A DNA stretch of 6,580 nucleotides from Synergistaceae bacterium (GCA_017427625.1 JAFRSL010000039.1:1-6580), one strand, 5' to 3'. Shown: positions 1 to 5,908, counted from the stretch's first letter. Translations and numbers: made by a program. The notes: a model not told the origin generated them from the sequence alone.

Positions 1-2
1 GA

Positions 3-1358
3 TTAGTCCGCACTCATGACGGGAAAATCACAGAGCATGTCCGCGCAAAATGCTCACAGGGGACTCGCGTTCAGGTCTCTGATTTGTTTTCAGGATTACC
101 AGCCCGCCGAAAATTCCTCAAGAGCGCATCAGGTGAACTCAGAAGAGCCGCCGTTTTCTTACGCGAATATTCAGTCTGCAATCCATCAGTGTCATTCTTC
201 CTTGAACATGACGGAAAAGAGATATTCAGCACTGACGGTTCAGGTGAAAGAAAGAGAGTCCTCGCTAAAATTTGGCCAGAGGGCGCGGAGATTCAGACTG
301 TCAACATCAAAGGCGAACATCTCAACCTCGAATGCTGGTTTCAATCGAGGGCGGGAATATCTGGACGAGGTGATGTAATGTCCTTCGTGAACGGCCGGGC
401 AGTCAATGACCCCGTGATAAAGTCAGCTGTTGCTACTGCCGCTCGTGAACTTGCGGGAAACTGGGCGTTGTTCTTCACGCTTGAGCCTTCACTCGTCGAT
501 GTCAATATTCACCCCGCAAAAGCTGAGGTTAGATTCCGTTACCCCGACGAGATTTATTCTTCACTTCACAACGCCGTTAAACGTCTAGGAAGTCCGGGCT
601 ATATTCCAGAAATCACAGCTCGAAACGTAACTGAACCAGTCAGAATTTCCCCGTCCCCAAAAACATCATCGCCATCATCATCACGTTCAGGCTGGAACTT
701 CCGCGATGCACCTACAGAGCTTCCGAGAACTAACCGCATAGTTGAGGCAAGGCAGGTTGACCTTTTTGCTGACTTTGAGGCTGAAACTCAAGAGCCTTCG
801 GTAAACTTCATGGGGCAAAATTCTGGGGGCTATCTGGTTTACGATACGCCGGAAGGTTTGACGCTTGTTGACCCTCACGCTGCACACGAGAGAATCAACT
901 ACGAGCGAATAAAGTCGTCAGCAGAGAAATCGCAGAATGTCCAGAAATTGCTGGTGCCTGTGATTTTGCACCCTACTCTTGCGATTGAGACCGCTGAATT
1001 TGAGACGGCTCTGATGGATTCGGGCTTTGAGTTCGGGAACACTGAAGCTGGTATTGAGATTAGGGCAGTTCCGGCGATTGGGAGCGTTGAGTTTGAACCT
1101 GAGGCATTATTGCGGGCTTCGCTTCGTGCGCTGAAGAATAATCATGACGGCGATACTAGAAATATTTTGTGGCGGACTTGGGCAACTATGGCGTGCAAGG
1201 CATCAGTGAAACTCACCACAAAGCTCGCACGAGATGAGGCGCTGGCACTGTGGCGCGAGCTTCATGAATGTGAACAGCCCTATGTGTGTCCTCATGGCAG
1301 GCCTGTCATGATTGAGCTGAAGAACGAGGATTTATTGAGGCGTTTCGGGAGGGAATGA
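3..1358 (+). CDS. mutL: DNA mismatch repair protein MutL, 5'-truncated by window edge
   Basis: MutL couples mismatch recognition by MutS to strand incision and excision. The frame is already open at base 3 with no start, so the N-terminal ATPase motifs lie upstream; 451 residues are visible. In order, numbered from the fragment: GT-V-V-DLF-LPARRKFL (20-39), FVNGR (about 128-132) and DVNIHPAK (ATP-contacting Lys about 173) end the GHKL/S5 module. A Ser/Pro-rich linker follows (about 200-260). The C-terminal dimerisation/endonuclease domain has DPHAAHE-xxxx-E (290-301), a QKLLVP beta-clamp-binding motif (314-319), ACK (about 397) and CPHGRP (429-434). These are the metal-site motifs of nicking MutL proteins, absent from E. 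coli-type MutL. The usual DQHA is DPHA here. A TTG at 84 could be taken as a start, but it is an internal Leu within the conserved DLF motif. The gene converges on the LysR gene, 40 bases away. Confidence 0.96.
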   Translation, partial: LVRTHDGKITEHVRAKCSQGTRVQVSDLFSGLPARRKFLKSASGELRRAAVFLREYSVCNPSVSFFLEHDGKEIFSTDGSGERKRVLAKIWPEGAEIQTVNIKGEHLNLECWFQSRAGISGRGDVMSFVNGRAVNDPVIKSAVATAARELAGNWALFFTLEPSLVDVNIHPAKAEVRFRYPDEIYSSLHNAVKRLGSPGYIPEITARNVTEPVRISPSPKTSSPSSSRSGWNFRDAPTELPRTNRIVEARQVDLFADFEAETQEPSVNFMGQNSGGYLVYDTPEGLTLVDPHAAHERINYERIKSSAEKSQNVQKLLVPVILHPTLAIETAEFETALMDSGFEFGNTEAGIEIRAVPAIGSVEFEPEALLRASLRALKNNHDGDTRNILWRTWATMACKASVKLTTKLARDEALALWRELHECEQPYVCPHGRPVMIELKNEDLLRRFGRE

Positions 1359-1398
1359 ACTCAGCTCTATGCTCTGCTGTTGAGAAACAAATTCTCAC

Positions 1399-2313
1399 TT
1401 ACGCTTTAGCCTCCGAAAAATGGCGTTTCATGAAGTCGATGAAAGTCCGCGAAATATTATTGAGATAGCTTCCCTTTTTGTACACGGCAACCAAGTCCCA
1501 AACCAGAATTTGCGGCTCTGTCATGAGGAACGTTACCCTCCCTTCACGCCTGCAGATCTTTGCGCCTTCCTCTGGAACAAACGTACACGCTATTCCTTCG
1601 GCGACGAGGTTAATCGCTGTCGTCAGGTTGTCGGTGTCAAAGAGAATGATGGGGTCGACGTGATTTTTTGCGAAGAAGCTCTCGACCTCGTAAGTGAGAT
1701 TTTGGCCGGGCTTAGTGATGATGAGGGGGATTTGCGAGAATATATCGAGGCCTGCGGAGTTCTTGCCGTTCAAGGAGAGGACGTAGGGGTGATTTGACGG
1801 GACGGCGAGAAATATTCTTTCTTCAAGGAGGGTCTCGTAGAAAAGTTCGCCGAAGTTTGCGCTTCGTGGCATGGGGGCAACGGCGATGTCAATCATATTA
1901 TTCATTAGTGCCCTCTGAAGTCTGTTGAACCTTCCCTCGAAAAGCTCAATCTTAATGTTGGGGTACTCACTGTTGAACTCAGGGTAAATGTCAGGAAGAA
2001 GGCACGCTCCCCGCCACAGAGTTACGCCGAGTTTCAGGCGGCCGCTTGTCTGGTTCTGAATGTCGGAAATCTCGTTTTGAATGTTTCTATTCATGTCTCT
2101 CAATTTCAGCGCGTACTGGTAGTATCTTTCACCCGTATATGTCAGCTTCATAGGCGATGATTTACGGTCGAAAAGTTTCGCATCAAGACTCCTTTCGAGC
2201 CTCCTTATGTATTGGCTCAATGACGGCTGTGAAACTATAAGTTCCTCCGCTGCTTTCGTGAGGCTTCCGCATTCTACTATCTTCAGGAAGTAATCAGGAT
2301 TAAGCGTCTGCAT
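1399..2313 (-). CDS. LysR-type transcriptional regulator
   Basis: This is a 304-residue protein of normal LysR-family length. An N-terminal winged helix-turn-helix covers residues 1-60; the recognition region GSLTKAAEELIVSQPSLSQYI spans about 16-36, followed by RRLE-LD-KLFDR. A linker helix runs over about 62-90. The periplasmic-binding-protein-like effector domain starts at SGRLKLGVT (about 90) and continues to the end. The ATG at 2313 is preceded by GAAGGTG at a 5-base gap, which supports this start. The gene is divergent from the permease operon, the classic arrangement for a LysR activator that controls the neighbouring operon and represses itself; a dyad in the shared promoter region supports this. 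The inducer is unknown and is probably the transported acid or a product of it (inference). The gene ends 40 bases from mutL, tail to tail, with no convincing terminator between them. Confidence 0.95.
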   Translation of the reverse strand: MQTLNPDYFLKIVECGSLTKAAEELIVSQPSLSQYIRRLERSLDAKLFDRKSSPMKLTYTGERYYQYALKLRDMNRNIQNEISDIQNQTSGRLKLGVTLWRGACLLPDIYPEFNSEYPNIKIELFEGRFNRLQRALMNNMIDIAVAPMPRSANFGELFYETLLEERIFLAVPSNHPYVLSLNGKNSAGLDIFSQIPLIITKPGQNLTYEVESFFAKNHVDPIILFDTDNLTTAINLVAEGIACTFVPEEGAKICRREGRVTFLMTEPQILVWDLVAVYKKGSYLNNISRTFIDFMKRHFSEAKA

Positions 2314-2334
2314 ATTATCACCTTCATACTATAA

Positions 2335-2366
2335 CTTTTACACTATATTATACATGGTTGTAAAAG
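2335..2366. promoter_or_regulatory. Candidate LysR operator: perfect 8+8 inverted repeat
   Basis: CTTTTACA (2335-2342) and TGTAAAAG (2359-2366) are exact reverse complements separated by 16 bases, with the centre near 2350. The dyad lies in the divergent region between the regulator and the permease. It covers the regulator's TATAAT box and ends 4 bases before the candidate permease -35. Position and symmetry fit a LysR-type binding site that represses the regulator and activates the operon. Arms this far apart are not the classic compact T-N11-A box, so the exact contacts are inferred. A direct repeat of ACTATA (2328-2333 and 2342-2347) lies in the same stretch. Confidence 0.55.
2347..2352 (-). 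promoter_or_regulatory. Candidate -10 box of the LysR gene
   Basis: Read on the minus strand this is a perfect TATAAT, 33 bases before the regulator's ATG, which gives a leader of roughly 25 bases. No good -35 (TTGACA-like) is seen 16-18 bases upstream, so the promoter is probably weak. The box sits at the centre of the inverted repeat 2335-2366, so a bound regulator would block it. Confidence 0.45.
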
Positions 2367-2369
2367 ACT

Positions 2370-2398
2370 TTGTTTATTATTAGTTTTCATCATATTAT
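2370..2398 (+). promoter_or_regulatory. Candidate promoter of the permease operon
   Basis: TTGTTT (2370-2375) and TATTAT (2393-2398) are separated by exactly 17 bases. The -10 is one base off consensus and the -35 is poor, as in activator-dependent promoters. Transcription would begin near 2405, leaving a leader of about 54 bases with AGGAGG at 2443-2448. The inverted repeat lies directly upstream, where a LysR activator would contact RNA polymerase. The region is AT-rich, so chance matches are possible. Confidence 0.4.
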
Positions 2399-2458
2399 TT
2401 CATCACTTCGCTTTTCAACGTAAGCATAATTAAAACATTATCAGGAGGGATTTTTTTC

Positions 2459-3730
2459 ATGAACGCCGCTGTTACTACACTCGTAATTCTAGCTGTAATG
2501 ACTGTCCTTTTCGTAGTAGGGACAATCCCGCTCGGCCTCGTCTCAATGGCCGGCGCAATACTCCTCGCGTGTCTTGGAGTTATCACGAAAGCCGATGTAT
2601 TCTCCGCATTCTCAGGGGGAACAATCGTACTTCTCGGCGCAATGATGATGGTGGGTCAGGCACTGTTCCACACTGGAGTTGCCGACAAGCTCGCCGAAAT
2701 CATGGTGAAGATCACAGGTACAACCGAGAACGGAATAATCCTCGCAACCGTCAGCGTCGCGCTTCTTCTCTCGTCAATATGCTCTGGTGTCGGTGTCGTC
2801 GCAATGATGCTCCCCATAGTTATCGCTATGAGCATGAAGGCCGGTGTCTCAGTTTCGAGGCAGCTAATCCCGCTTTCATTCGCGGCATCTGTGGGCTGCA
2901 ACCTGACTCTCATAGGCGCGGCAAGCAACGTCAGCACCGCAGGACTCATTGAGGACATGGGGATAAAGTTCCTGACTTTCTTCGAGCTTGGAAAGGTTGG
3001 ACTTCCTCTCTGCATCGCGTTCCTTCTCTACTTCCTCACAATCGGAAAGAAGCTCCTCACTCCCGGCGACACTTCCGACAAAGCATACCTTGAGGAGTAT
3101 ACGAAGCGTGAACCCGGCAAGAAATTCGACAACGTTAAAGGCGGAATTTGTATCACCGTTCTAATCTGCATACTCGTTGCTATGGTCTTCGCAAATTCTC
3201 AGTGGCCCATGTACTTCATCGCGGCAATCGGCTGTGTCATTCTGATTGCTACGGGCTGCCTCTCGGAAGCTCAGGCTATGAGGGCTGTCGACTGGCCAAC
3301 ACTCTTCATCGTCGGCGGAATGAGCGCGGTCTCAAAAGCTATGTCAGTCAGCGGTGCAGGAAAGATGATTACGGACTTTGTCGTCTCAATGTTAGGCACA
3401 AGCCCCAACAAAATGATGTTCCTCGCGTTCGTGTTCCTCGTTACAATGCTGTTGACCAACATGATGATGAACACTTCAACCGTCGTCCTCGTTACTCCCC
3501 TGTTCGTCCCCATAGCTGTCGCAATGAATATCAATCCCGTAGCAATCGGCGTGGCAATCTGCATAGCAGCATCAGCACCTTTCCTCACTCCAGTAGGCTC
3601 TGGGACTAACACCCTTTGCATAAGGCCCGGAAATCTCGGCTTCAGGGACTTCTTCGTTCCCGGCTTCGGATTGAGCGTCCTCACGATGGCCGTATCACTC
3701 GTCTTGATACCCATCTTCTGGCCGCTGTAA
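2459..3730 (+). CDS. SLC13/DASS-like organic anion permease (IT superfamily)
   Basis: This is a 423-residue, strongly hydrophobic inner-membrane protein with about 11 membrane segments. They lie roughly at 5-25, 27-43, 52-71, 92-127, 177-195, 226-245, 250-268, 280-297, 317-336, 342-356 and 400-421, plus two re-entrant hairpins. The hairpins carry the paired substrate/Na+ motifs of the family: GCNLTLIGAASNVST (about 146-160) and APFLTPVGSGTNTL (about 373-386). TNMMMNTSTVV (333-343) matches the conserved SNT-type segment before the second hairpin. Known relatives carry dicarboxylates, citrate, tartrate or sulfate, usually with Na+. A charged loop (about 198-227) separates the two halves. The ATG at 2459 follows AGGAGG with a 10-base gap. 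It is the first gene of a three-gene operon, divergent from the LysR gene, so it is probably the importer for the acid handled by the next two enzymes (inference). The substrate is not readable from the sequence. Confidence 0.9.
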   Translation: MNAAVTTLVILAVMTVLFVVGTIPLGLVSMAGAILLACLGVITKADVFSAFSGGTIVLLGAMMMVGQALFHTGVADKLAEIMVKITGTTENGIILATVSVALLLSSICSGVGVVAMMLPIVIAMSMKAGVSVSRQLIPLSFAASVGCNLTLIGAASNVSTAGLIEDMGIKFLTFFELGKVGLPLCIAFLLYFLTIGKKLLTPGDTSDKAYLEEYTKREPGKKFDNVKGGICITVLICILVAMVFANSQWPMYFIAAIGCVILIATGCLSEAQAMRAVDWPTLFIVGGMSAVSKAMSVSGAGKMITDFVVSMLGTSPNKMMFLAFVFLVTMLLTNMMMNTSTVVLVTPLFVPIAVAMNINPVAIGVAICIAASAPFLTPVGSGTNTLCIRPGNLGFRDFFVPGFGLSVLTMAVSLVLIPIFWPL

Positions 3731-3759
3731 ACATCACATTCAAAGGAGGAATATGAATC

Positions 3760-4776
3760 ATGAAAGCAGTAGTTGTTGACAAGGATTACGGAAGCGCAAC
3801 ACCCGAAGAACTTGAAACCGTGAGAAAGGCGTTTGCTGAGGCAGGAATTGAGCTTGAGGCAAGACACTTCAATACTGAGGACGAAATCATAGAGGGCTGC
3901 AAGGGAGCAATAGCAATTCTCGGAACAGGAAATCCACCGATAACACGCAAAGTTATGGCGGCACTTCCTGAGCTGAAGTTCGTACAGCGTTTCGGAGTTG
4001 GCGTGAACTCAATCGACCTCGACGCGGCGGCTGAGATGGGGAAAATTATCCTCAACATTCCCGGCTTCTGCGCTAAGGAACTCGCTGACCTTGCGGCGGC
4101 AATGATTATGGGTCTCATAAGGAACACAGTCTATTATGACCGCGAAATCCGAAAAGGCGGCTGGCCTAAATGCACGTATCTCCTTCCGCCTGACGTTAGG
4201 ACTTTGACGCTCGGACTTTACGGTTTCGGCGCGGCTGGCCAGAACCTCTGGAAGATTATGCACGGCGGTTTCGGAATGAAGACAATCGCCTGCGATCCGT
4301 ATCTTCCCGACAGCGTGAAGGCAAACTTCCCGGATATTGAGTTTGTTGACTTTGATGAACTCGTGAGACGTAGCGACATAGTATCAATACACGTTGGCCT
4401 CACCGATGAGACGCGACACATCTTCAACGCCGAGACGTTCAAGAAGATGAAAAACACCGCAATGATAATCAACACGGCACGCGGTCCAATCATCGACCAG
4501 AAAGCTCTTGCTGAGGCTCTCAGAACGGGCGAGATACTTTACGCAGGGCTTGACACGGTTGAGGTCGAACCGATTGAACCTGACGATCCATTGCTGAAGA
4601 TGGACAACGTAATTCTCAGCGCACATTGCGGGTCTTACGGCATCGGTGCAAAGAGGACGCAGATTGAGACGGTTTGCAAACTAATTCCGCAGGCTGTGAA
4701 GTCTGGGACAATTCCGGCTCGTAACGTTGCGAACAGAGCGGTAACAGGAAAAATCACTGGGTACAAATTCATATAG
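3760..4776 (+). CDS. D-isomer-specific 2-hydroxyacid dehydrogenase, NAD-binding
   Basis: This 338-residue cytosolic enzyme should interconvert a 2-hydroxy acid and its 2-oxo acid using NAD(H). The split substrate domain is residues 1-100 plus the C-terminus, with FGVGVNSIDLDAA (78-90). The Rossmann domain has GLYGFGAAG (152-160), with Asp179 about 20 residues later, which indicates NAD rather than NADP preference. The catalytic triad of the family is complete: Arg241 in NTARG, Glu270 in VEVEP and His289 in LSAHCGS; Arg-Glu spacing equals that of E. coli SerA. There is no C-terminal ACT domain, so it is not a full-length SerA. AAGGAGGA ends 9 bases before the ATG at 3760; an ATG at 3753 is out of frame and closes quickly. 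It lies 29 bases after the permease and 12 before the RraA-like gene. Substrate is unknown; it could act as a reductase or as a catabolic dehydrogenase. Confidence 0.93.
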   Translation: MKAVVVDKDYGSATPEELETVRKAFAEAGIELEARHFNTEDEIIEGCKGAIAILGTGNPPITRKVMAALPELKFVQRFGVGVNSIDLDAAAEMGKIILNIPGFCAKELADLAAAMIMGLIRNTVYYDREIRKGGWPKCTYLLPPDVRTLTLGLYGFGAAGQNLWKIMHGGFGMKTIACDPYLPDSVKANFPDIEFVDFDELVRRSDIVSIHVGLTDETRHIFNAETFKKMKNTAMIINTARGPIIDQKALAEALRTGEILYAGLDTVEVEPIEPDDPLLKMDNVILSAHCGSYGIGAKRTQIETVCKLIPQAVKSGTIPARNVANRAVTGKITGYKFI

Positions 4777-4780
4777 GAGG
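4775..4780 (+). promoter_or_regulatory. Ribosome-binding site overlapping the upstream stop codon
   Basis: The last two bases of the dehydrogenase TAG stop are the first two of AGGAGG. It lies 8 bases before the ATG at 4789. Ribosomes ending on the dehydrogenase would cover this site, so the two proteins are probably translationally coupled. Confidence 0.8.
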
Positions 4781-4788
4781 CTGGAAAA

Positions 4789-5469
4789 ATGAGCATAGGT
4801 TGCAGAATAATCAGGGACTTCAAGAGGCCGGACAAGAAACTCGTTGACAGGTTCATCGGAATGCCGGTTGCTAACATCGACGACAACATGAGCCGCATCG
4901 CCGCAGTAAGCTCCGCGATAAAGCCGGTCGGTTACAAGGGTCAGCTTCTCGGAGTTGCGTTCACAATAAGGGTGCCGCAGGGCGACAATTTGATGTTCCA
5001 CGCGGCAATGGACTTGGCGAAACCGGGCGACATCTTCATGATTGACGCGGGAGGCTTCGAGGACAGGGCGATTTTCGGCGAACTCATGGCAACTTACTGC
5101 CGTGAAAGAGGCGTCAGGGGGATCGTTGTTGACGGGGCAATCAGGGATTACGGCGGACTCGCGGCGATGGAGAACTTCAGGGTCTACGCGAGAGCTGCGA
5201 CACCGAACGGACCATATAAGAACGGTCCCGGCGAGATTAACGTCCCTGTCGTAATCGGCGGAAAGATTGTCCATCCGGGCGACATCATTGTTGGCGACGA
5301 CGACGGAGTTATGATAATCAGCCCCGAAGTTGCGGACGAGATTGCTGACGAGACAATAAGGGTTCAGAACAAAGAGGCTGACATCATGAAGCACATACTT
5401 GAGGACAAGACATATATACGTCCTTGGGTTGACGAGAAGCTGAAGGAGATCGGCTGTTCGTTCGAGTAG
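4789..5469 (+). CDS. RraA / 4-hydroxy-4-methyl-2-oxoglutarate aldolase family protein
   Basis: This is a 226-residue soluble protein of the RraA-like fold. It is longer than E. coli RraA (161 residues) and close to the metal-dependent HMG/CHA aldolases that also decarboxylate oxaloacetate. Visible family motifs: PGDIFMIDAGG (79-89), RAIFGELMA (93-101), RGVRGIVVDGAIRD (107-120, with the Arg119-Asp120 pair that binds substrate and the divalent metal in aldolases) and the C-terminal GGKIVHPGDIIVGDDDGV. These residues favour an enzyme over an RNase E inhibitor. It is the last gene of the operon behind a permease and a 2-hydroxyacid dehydrogenase, which fits C-C cleavage or decarboxylation of a 2-oxo diacid made by the dehydrogenase (inference). 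The ATG at 4789 has AGGAGG 8 bases upstream. A terminator follows 21 bases after the stop. I avoid the symbol rraA because the enzymatic role is more likely. Confidence 0.88.
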   Translation: MSIGCRIIRDFKRPDKKLVDRFIGMPVANIDDNMSRIAAVSSAIKPVGYKGQLLGVAFTIRVPQGDNLMFHAAMDLAKPGDIFMIDAGGFEDRAIFGELMATYCRERGVRGIVVDGAIRDYGGLAAMENFRVYARAATPNGPYKNGPGEINVPVVIGGKIVHPGDIIVGDDDGVMIISPEVADEIADETIRVQNKEADIMKHILEDKTYIRPWVDEKLKEIGCSFE

Positions 5470-5490
5470 AGAGTTAGGAAAAACTTTCGG

Positions 5491-5518
5491 GCTTCCCTGA
5501 GACATGGGAAGCTTTTTT
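5491..5518 (+). terminator. Intrinsic terminator of the permease operon
   Basis: GCTTCCC (5491-5497) pairs perfectly with GGGAAGC (5506-5512) across an 8-base loop, and six T follow directly (5513-5518). It begins 21 bases after the RraA-like stop codon. A longer outer stem is also possible, TTCGGGC (5486-5492) with GCCCGAA (5522-5528), sharing two bases with the inner one. Confidence 0.85.
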
Positions 5519-5542
5519 CTTGCCCGAATATATAGTAAACTA

Positions 5543-5564
5543 CCGCCACTTATAGAAGTAGCAG
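5543..5564 (-). repeat. Right-end hairpin of the tnpB remnant
   Basis: On the minus strand CTGCTACTT and AAGTGGCGG form a 9-pair stem around a CTAT loop, with seven Watson-Crick and two G-T pairs. On the plus strand the same two positions are C-A mismatches, so the structure is strand-specific. This fits the folded single-stranded top-strand end of IS200/IS605 elements, or an RNA copy of it. Confidence 0.55.
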
Positions 5565-5575
5565 CTTCCTGAGCG
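5551..5575. repeat. Direct repeat copy 1 (right-end side)
   Basis: From TATAGAAG to GAGCG this 25-base unit matches 5801-5826 at about 20 positions with a single 1-base gap. It is in the same orientation, as expected for related left- and right-end hairpin regions of one element. Confidence 0.6.
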
Positions 5576-5682
5576 TAGCGCGCGAAGCAACTCAACAAAG
5601 ACTACGCTACAGTCCGATGTTTTGGCTGGAGTCGTCTTATACACTCTCCATAGGCGTAAATTCCCGTAGTCCATACGGTACA

Positions 5683-5757
5683 TTATTTTCTTTTATCTGA
5701 ATTCAGGCACTTGGTTTTCGTCTCCTGAGTTACGTTATTCTGAGTGTAGTTGCTCAC
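5683..5757 (-). other. Short GTG-started leader frame, probably relic of a transposon ORF
   Basis: A 24-codon frame (MSNYTQNNVTQETK and so on) starts with GTG just downstream of the extended -10 and ends with TAA exactly where the tnpB tail begins; it is in the same frame as that tail. It has no good ribosome site. It may be the untranslated leader or the N-terminal stub of the lost transposon gene; it does not resemble a usual TnpB N-terminus. I do not claim it is expressed. Confidence 0.2.
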
Positions 5758-5772
5758 TTTTATTTTTAGAAC

Positions 5773-5781
5773 ATTTTACCA
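5773..5781 (-). promoter_or_regulatory. Extended -10 promoter in the element's left end
   Basis: On the minus strand this reads TGGTAAAAT, an extended -10 (TGn followed by TAAAAT), inside an AT-rich stretch. It points toward the tnpB remnant and would originally have driven the transposon gene. No clear -35 is visible. Confidence 0.4.
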
Positions 5782-5800
5782 CAAAAATATAATAACTTAC

Positions 5801-5826
5801 TATAGAAGCGGGAGACTTCTTGCGCG
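5801..5826. repeat. Direct repeat copy 2 (left-end side), with small hairpin
   Basis: From TATAGAAG to GCGCG this unit matches 5551-5575. It contains AGAAG (5804-5808) pairing with CTTCT (5816-5820) over a 7-base loop. Upstream flanks are also alike (TATAGTAAACTAC at 5531-5543 against TATAATAACTTAC at 5788-5800), but this copy lacks the left arm of the longer hairpin seen in copy 1. Confidence 0.6.
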
Positions 5827-5872
5827 TTGTATTAAATAATGACGGAATTTTTGGAAAGCGTATTTCTACGTG

Positions 5873-5908
5873 AAAAAAGTTTACCCTCCCGGCATTTAAC
5901 AGAGAGGG
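5873..5908 (-). terminator. Intrinsic terminator of galU
   Basis: On the minus strand CCCTCTC (5908-5902) pairs with GGGAGGG (5890-5884), 7 pairs including one G-T, over an 11-base loop. Five bases later come six T (5878-5873). It starts 9 bases after the galU stop. The gap before the T run makes it somewhat weaker than the terminator at 5491-5518. Confidence 0.65.

Larger units (their letters stand above)
5530..5682 (-). pseudogene. tnpB: tnpB C-terminal fragment, one in-frame stop
   Basis: The minus-strand frame reads TVWTTGIYAYGECIRRLQPKH, meets an amber codon (TAG, 5604-5602), and continues in the same frame through YAQEAATSISGGSLLY. The first segment resembles the TVGTTGINAYGE-type sequence near the C-terminus of OrfB/TnpB of IS605/IS1341-type elements, and QEA resembles their conserved KQEA tail. 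The catalytic RuvC segments and the zinc ribbon are absent; an in-frame TAA at 5685-5683 marks the deletion joint. In intact elements TnpB is an RNA-guided nuclease whose guide RNA ends in the right end. Recognition rests on motif memory of a fast-evolving tail, so confidence is moderate. Confidence 0.55.
5529..5830 (-). mobile_element. Internally deleted IS200/IS605-type (tnpB) element remnant
   Basis: Read on the minus strand, this starts with a left end (about 5830-5790) containing a small hairpin. It continues with an extended -10 promoter and a short leader frame, then joins at about 5685 to the last ~50 codons of a tnpB-like gene, and closes with a right-end hairpin (5543-5564). The left end and right end share a ~25-base direct repeat. 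IS200/IS605 elements carry subterminal hairpins rather than terminal inverted repeats, and here tnpB runs into the right end. At about 300 bases, nearly all of tnpB is gone and no tnpA is seen, so the copy cannot move itself; it could be mobilised in trans, like a MITE. It sits between two convergent terminators, a tolerated site. Exact ends and target are not resolved; boundaries are approximate to 10-15 bases. Confidence 0.6.

Noticed and set aside
16..378. 120-codon frame at the window start
   Set aside because: It overlaps conserved MutL motifs in another frame and has no recognisable content.
1381..1397. TGAGAA/TTCTCA hairpin between mutL and the LysR gene
   Set aside because: It has only 6 AT-rich pairs and no T run on either strand, so it is not a convincing terminator.
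1420..1797. 125-codon plus-strand frame opposite the LysR gene
   Set aside because: It is antisense to a clear LysR-family coding sequence and has no domain signal.
3753..3779. Alternative ATG just before the dehydrogenase start
   Set aside because: It is closer to the ribosome site but out of frame with the dehydrogenase and stops after eight codons.
3271..3867. 198-codon minus-strand frame over the permease end
   Set aside because: It is a shadow of the permease and dehydrogenase frames, with no motifs and no ribosome site of note.
4681..5598. 305-codon open frame antisense to the dehydrogenase tail and the RraA-like gene
   Set aside because: It lies opposite well-supported genes and has no coherent domain. 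Only its first ~20 codons (5530-5598) are meaningful, as the tail of the tnpB remnant; the rest is run-on.
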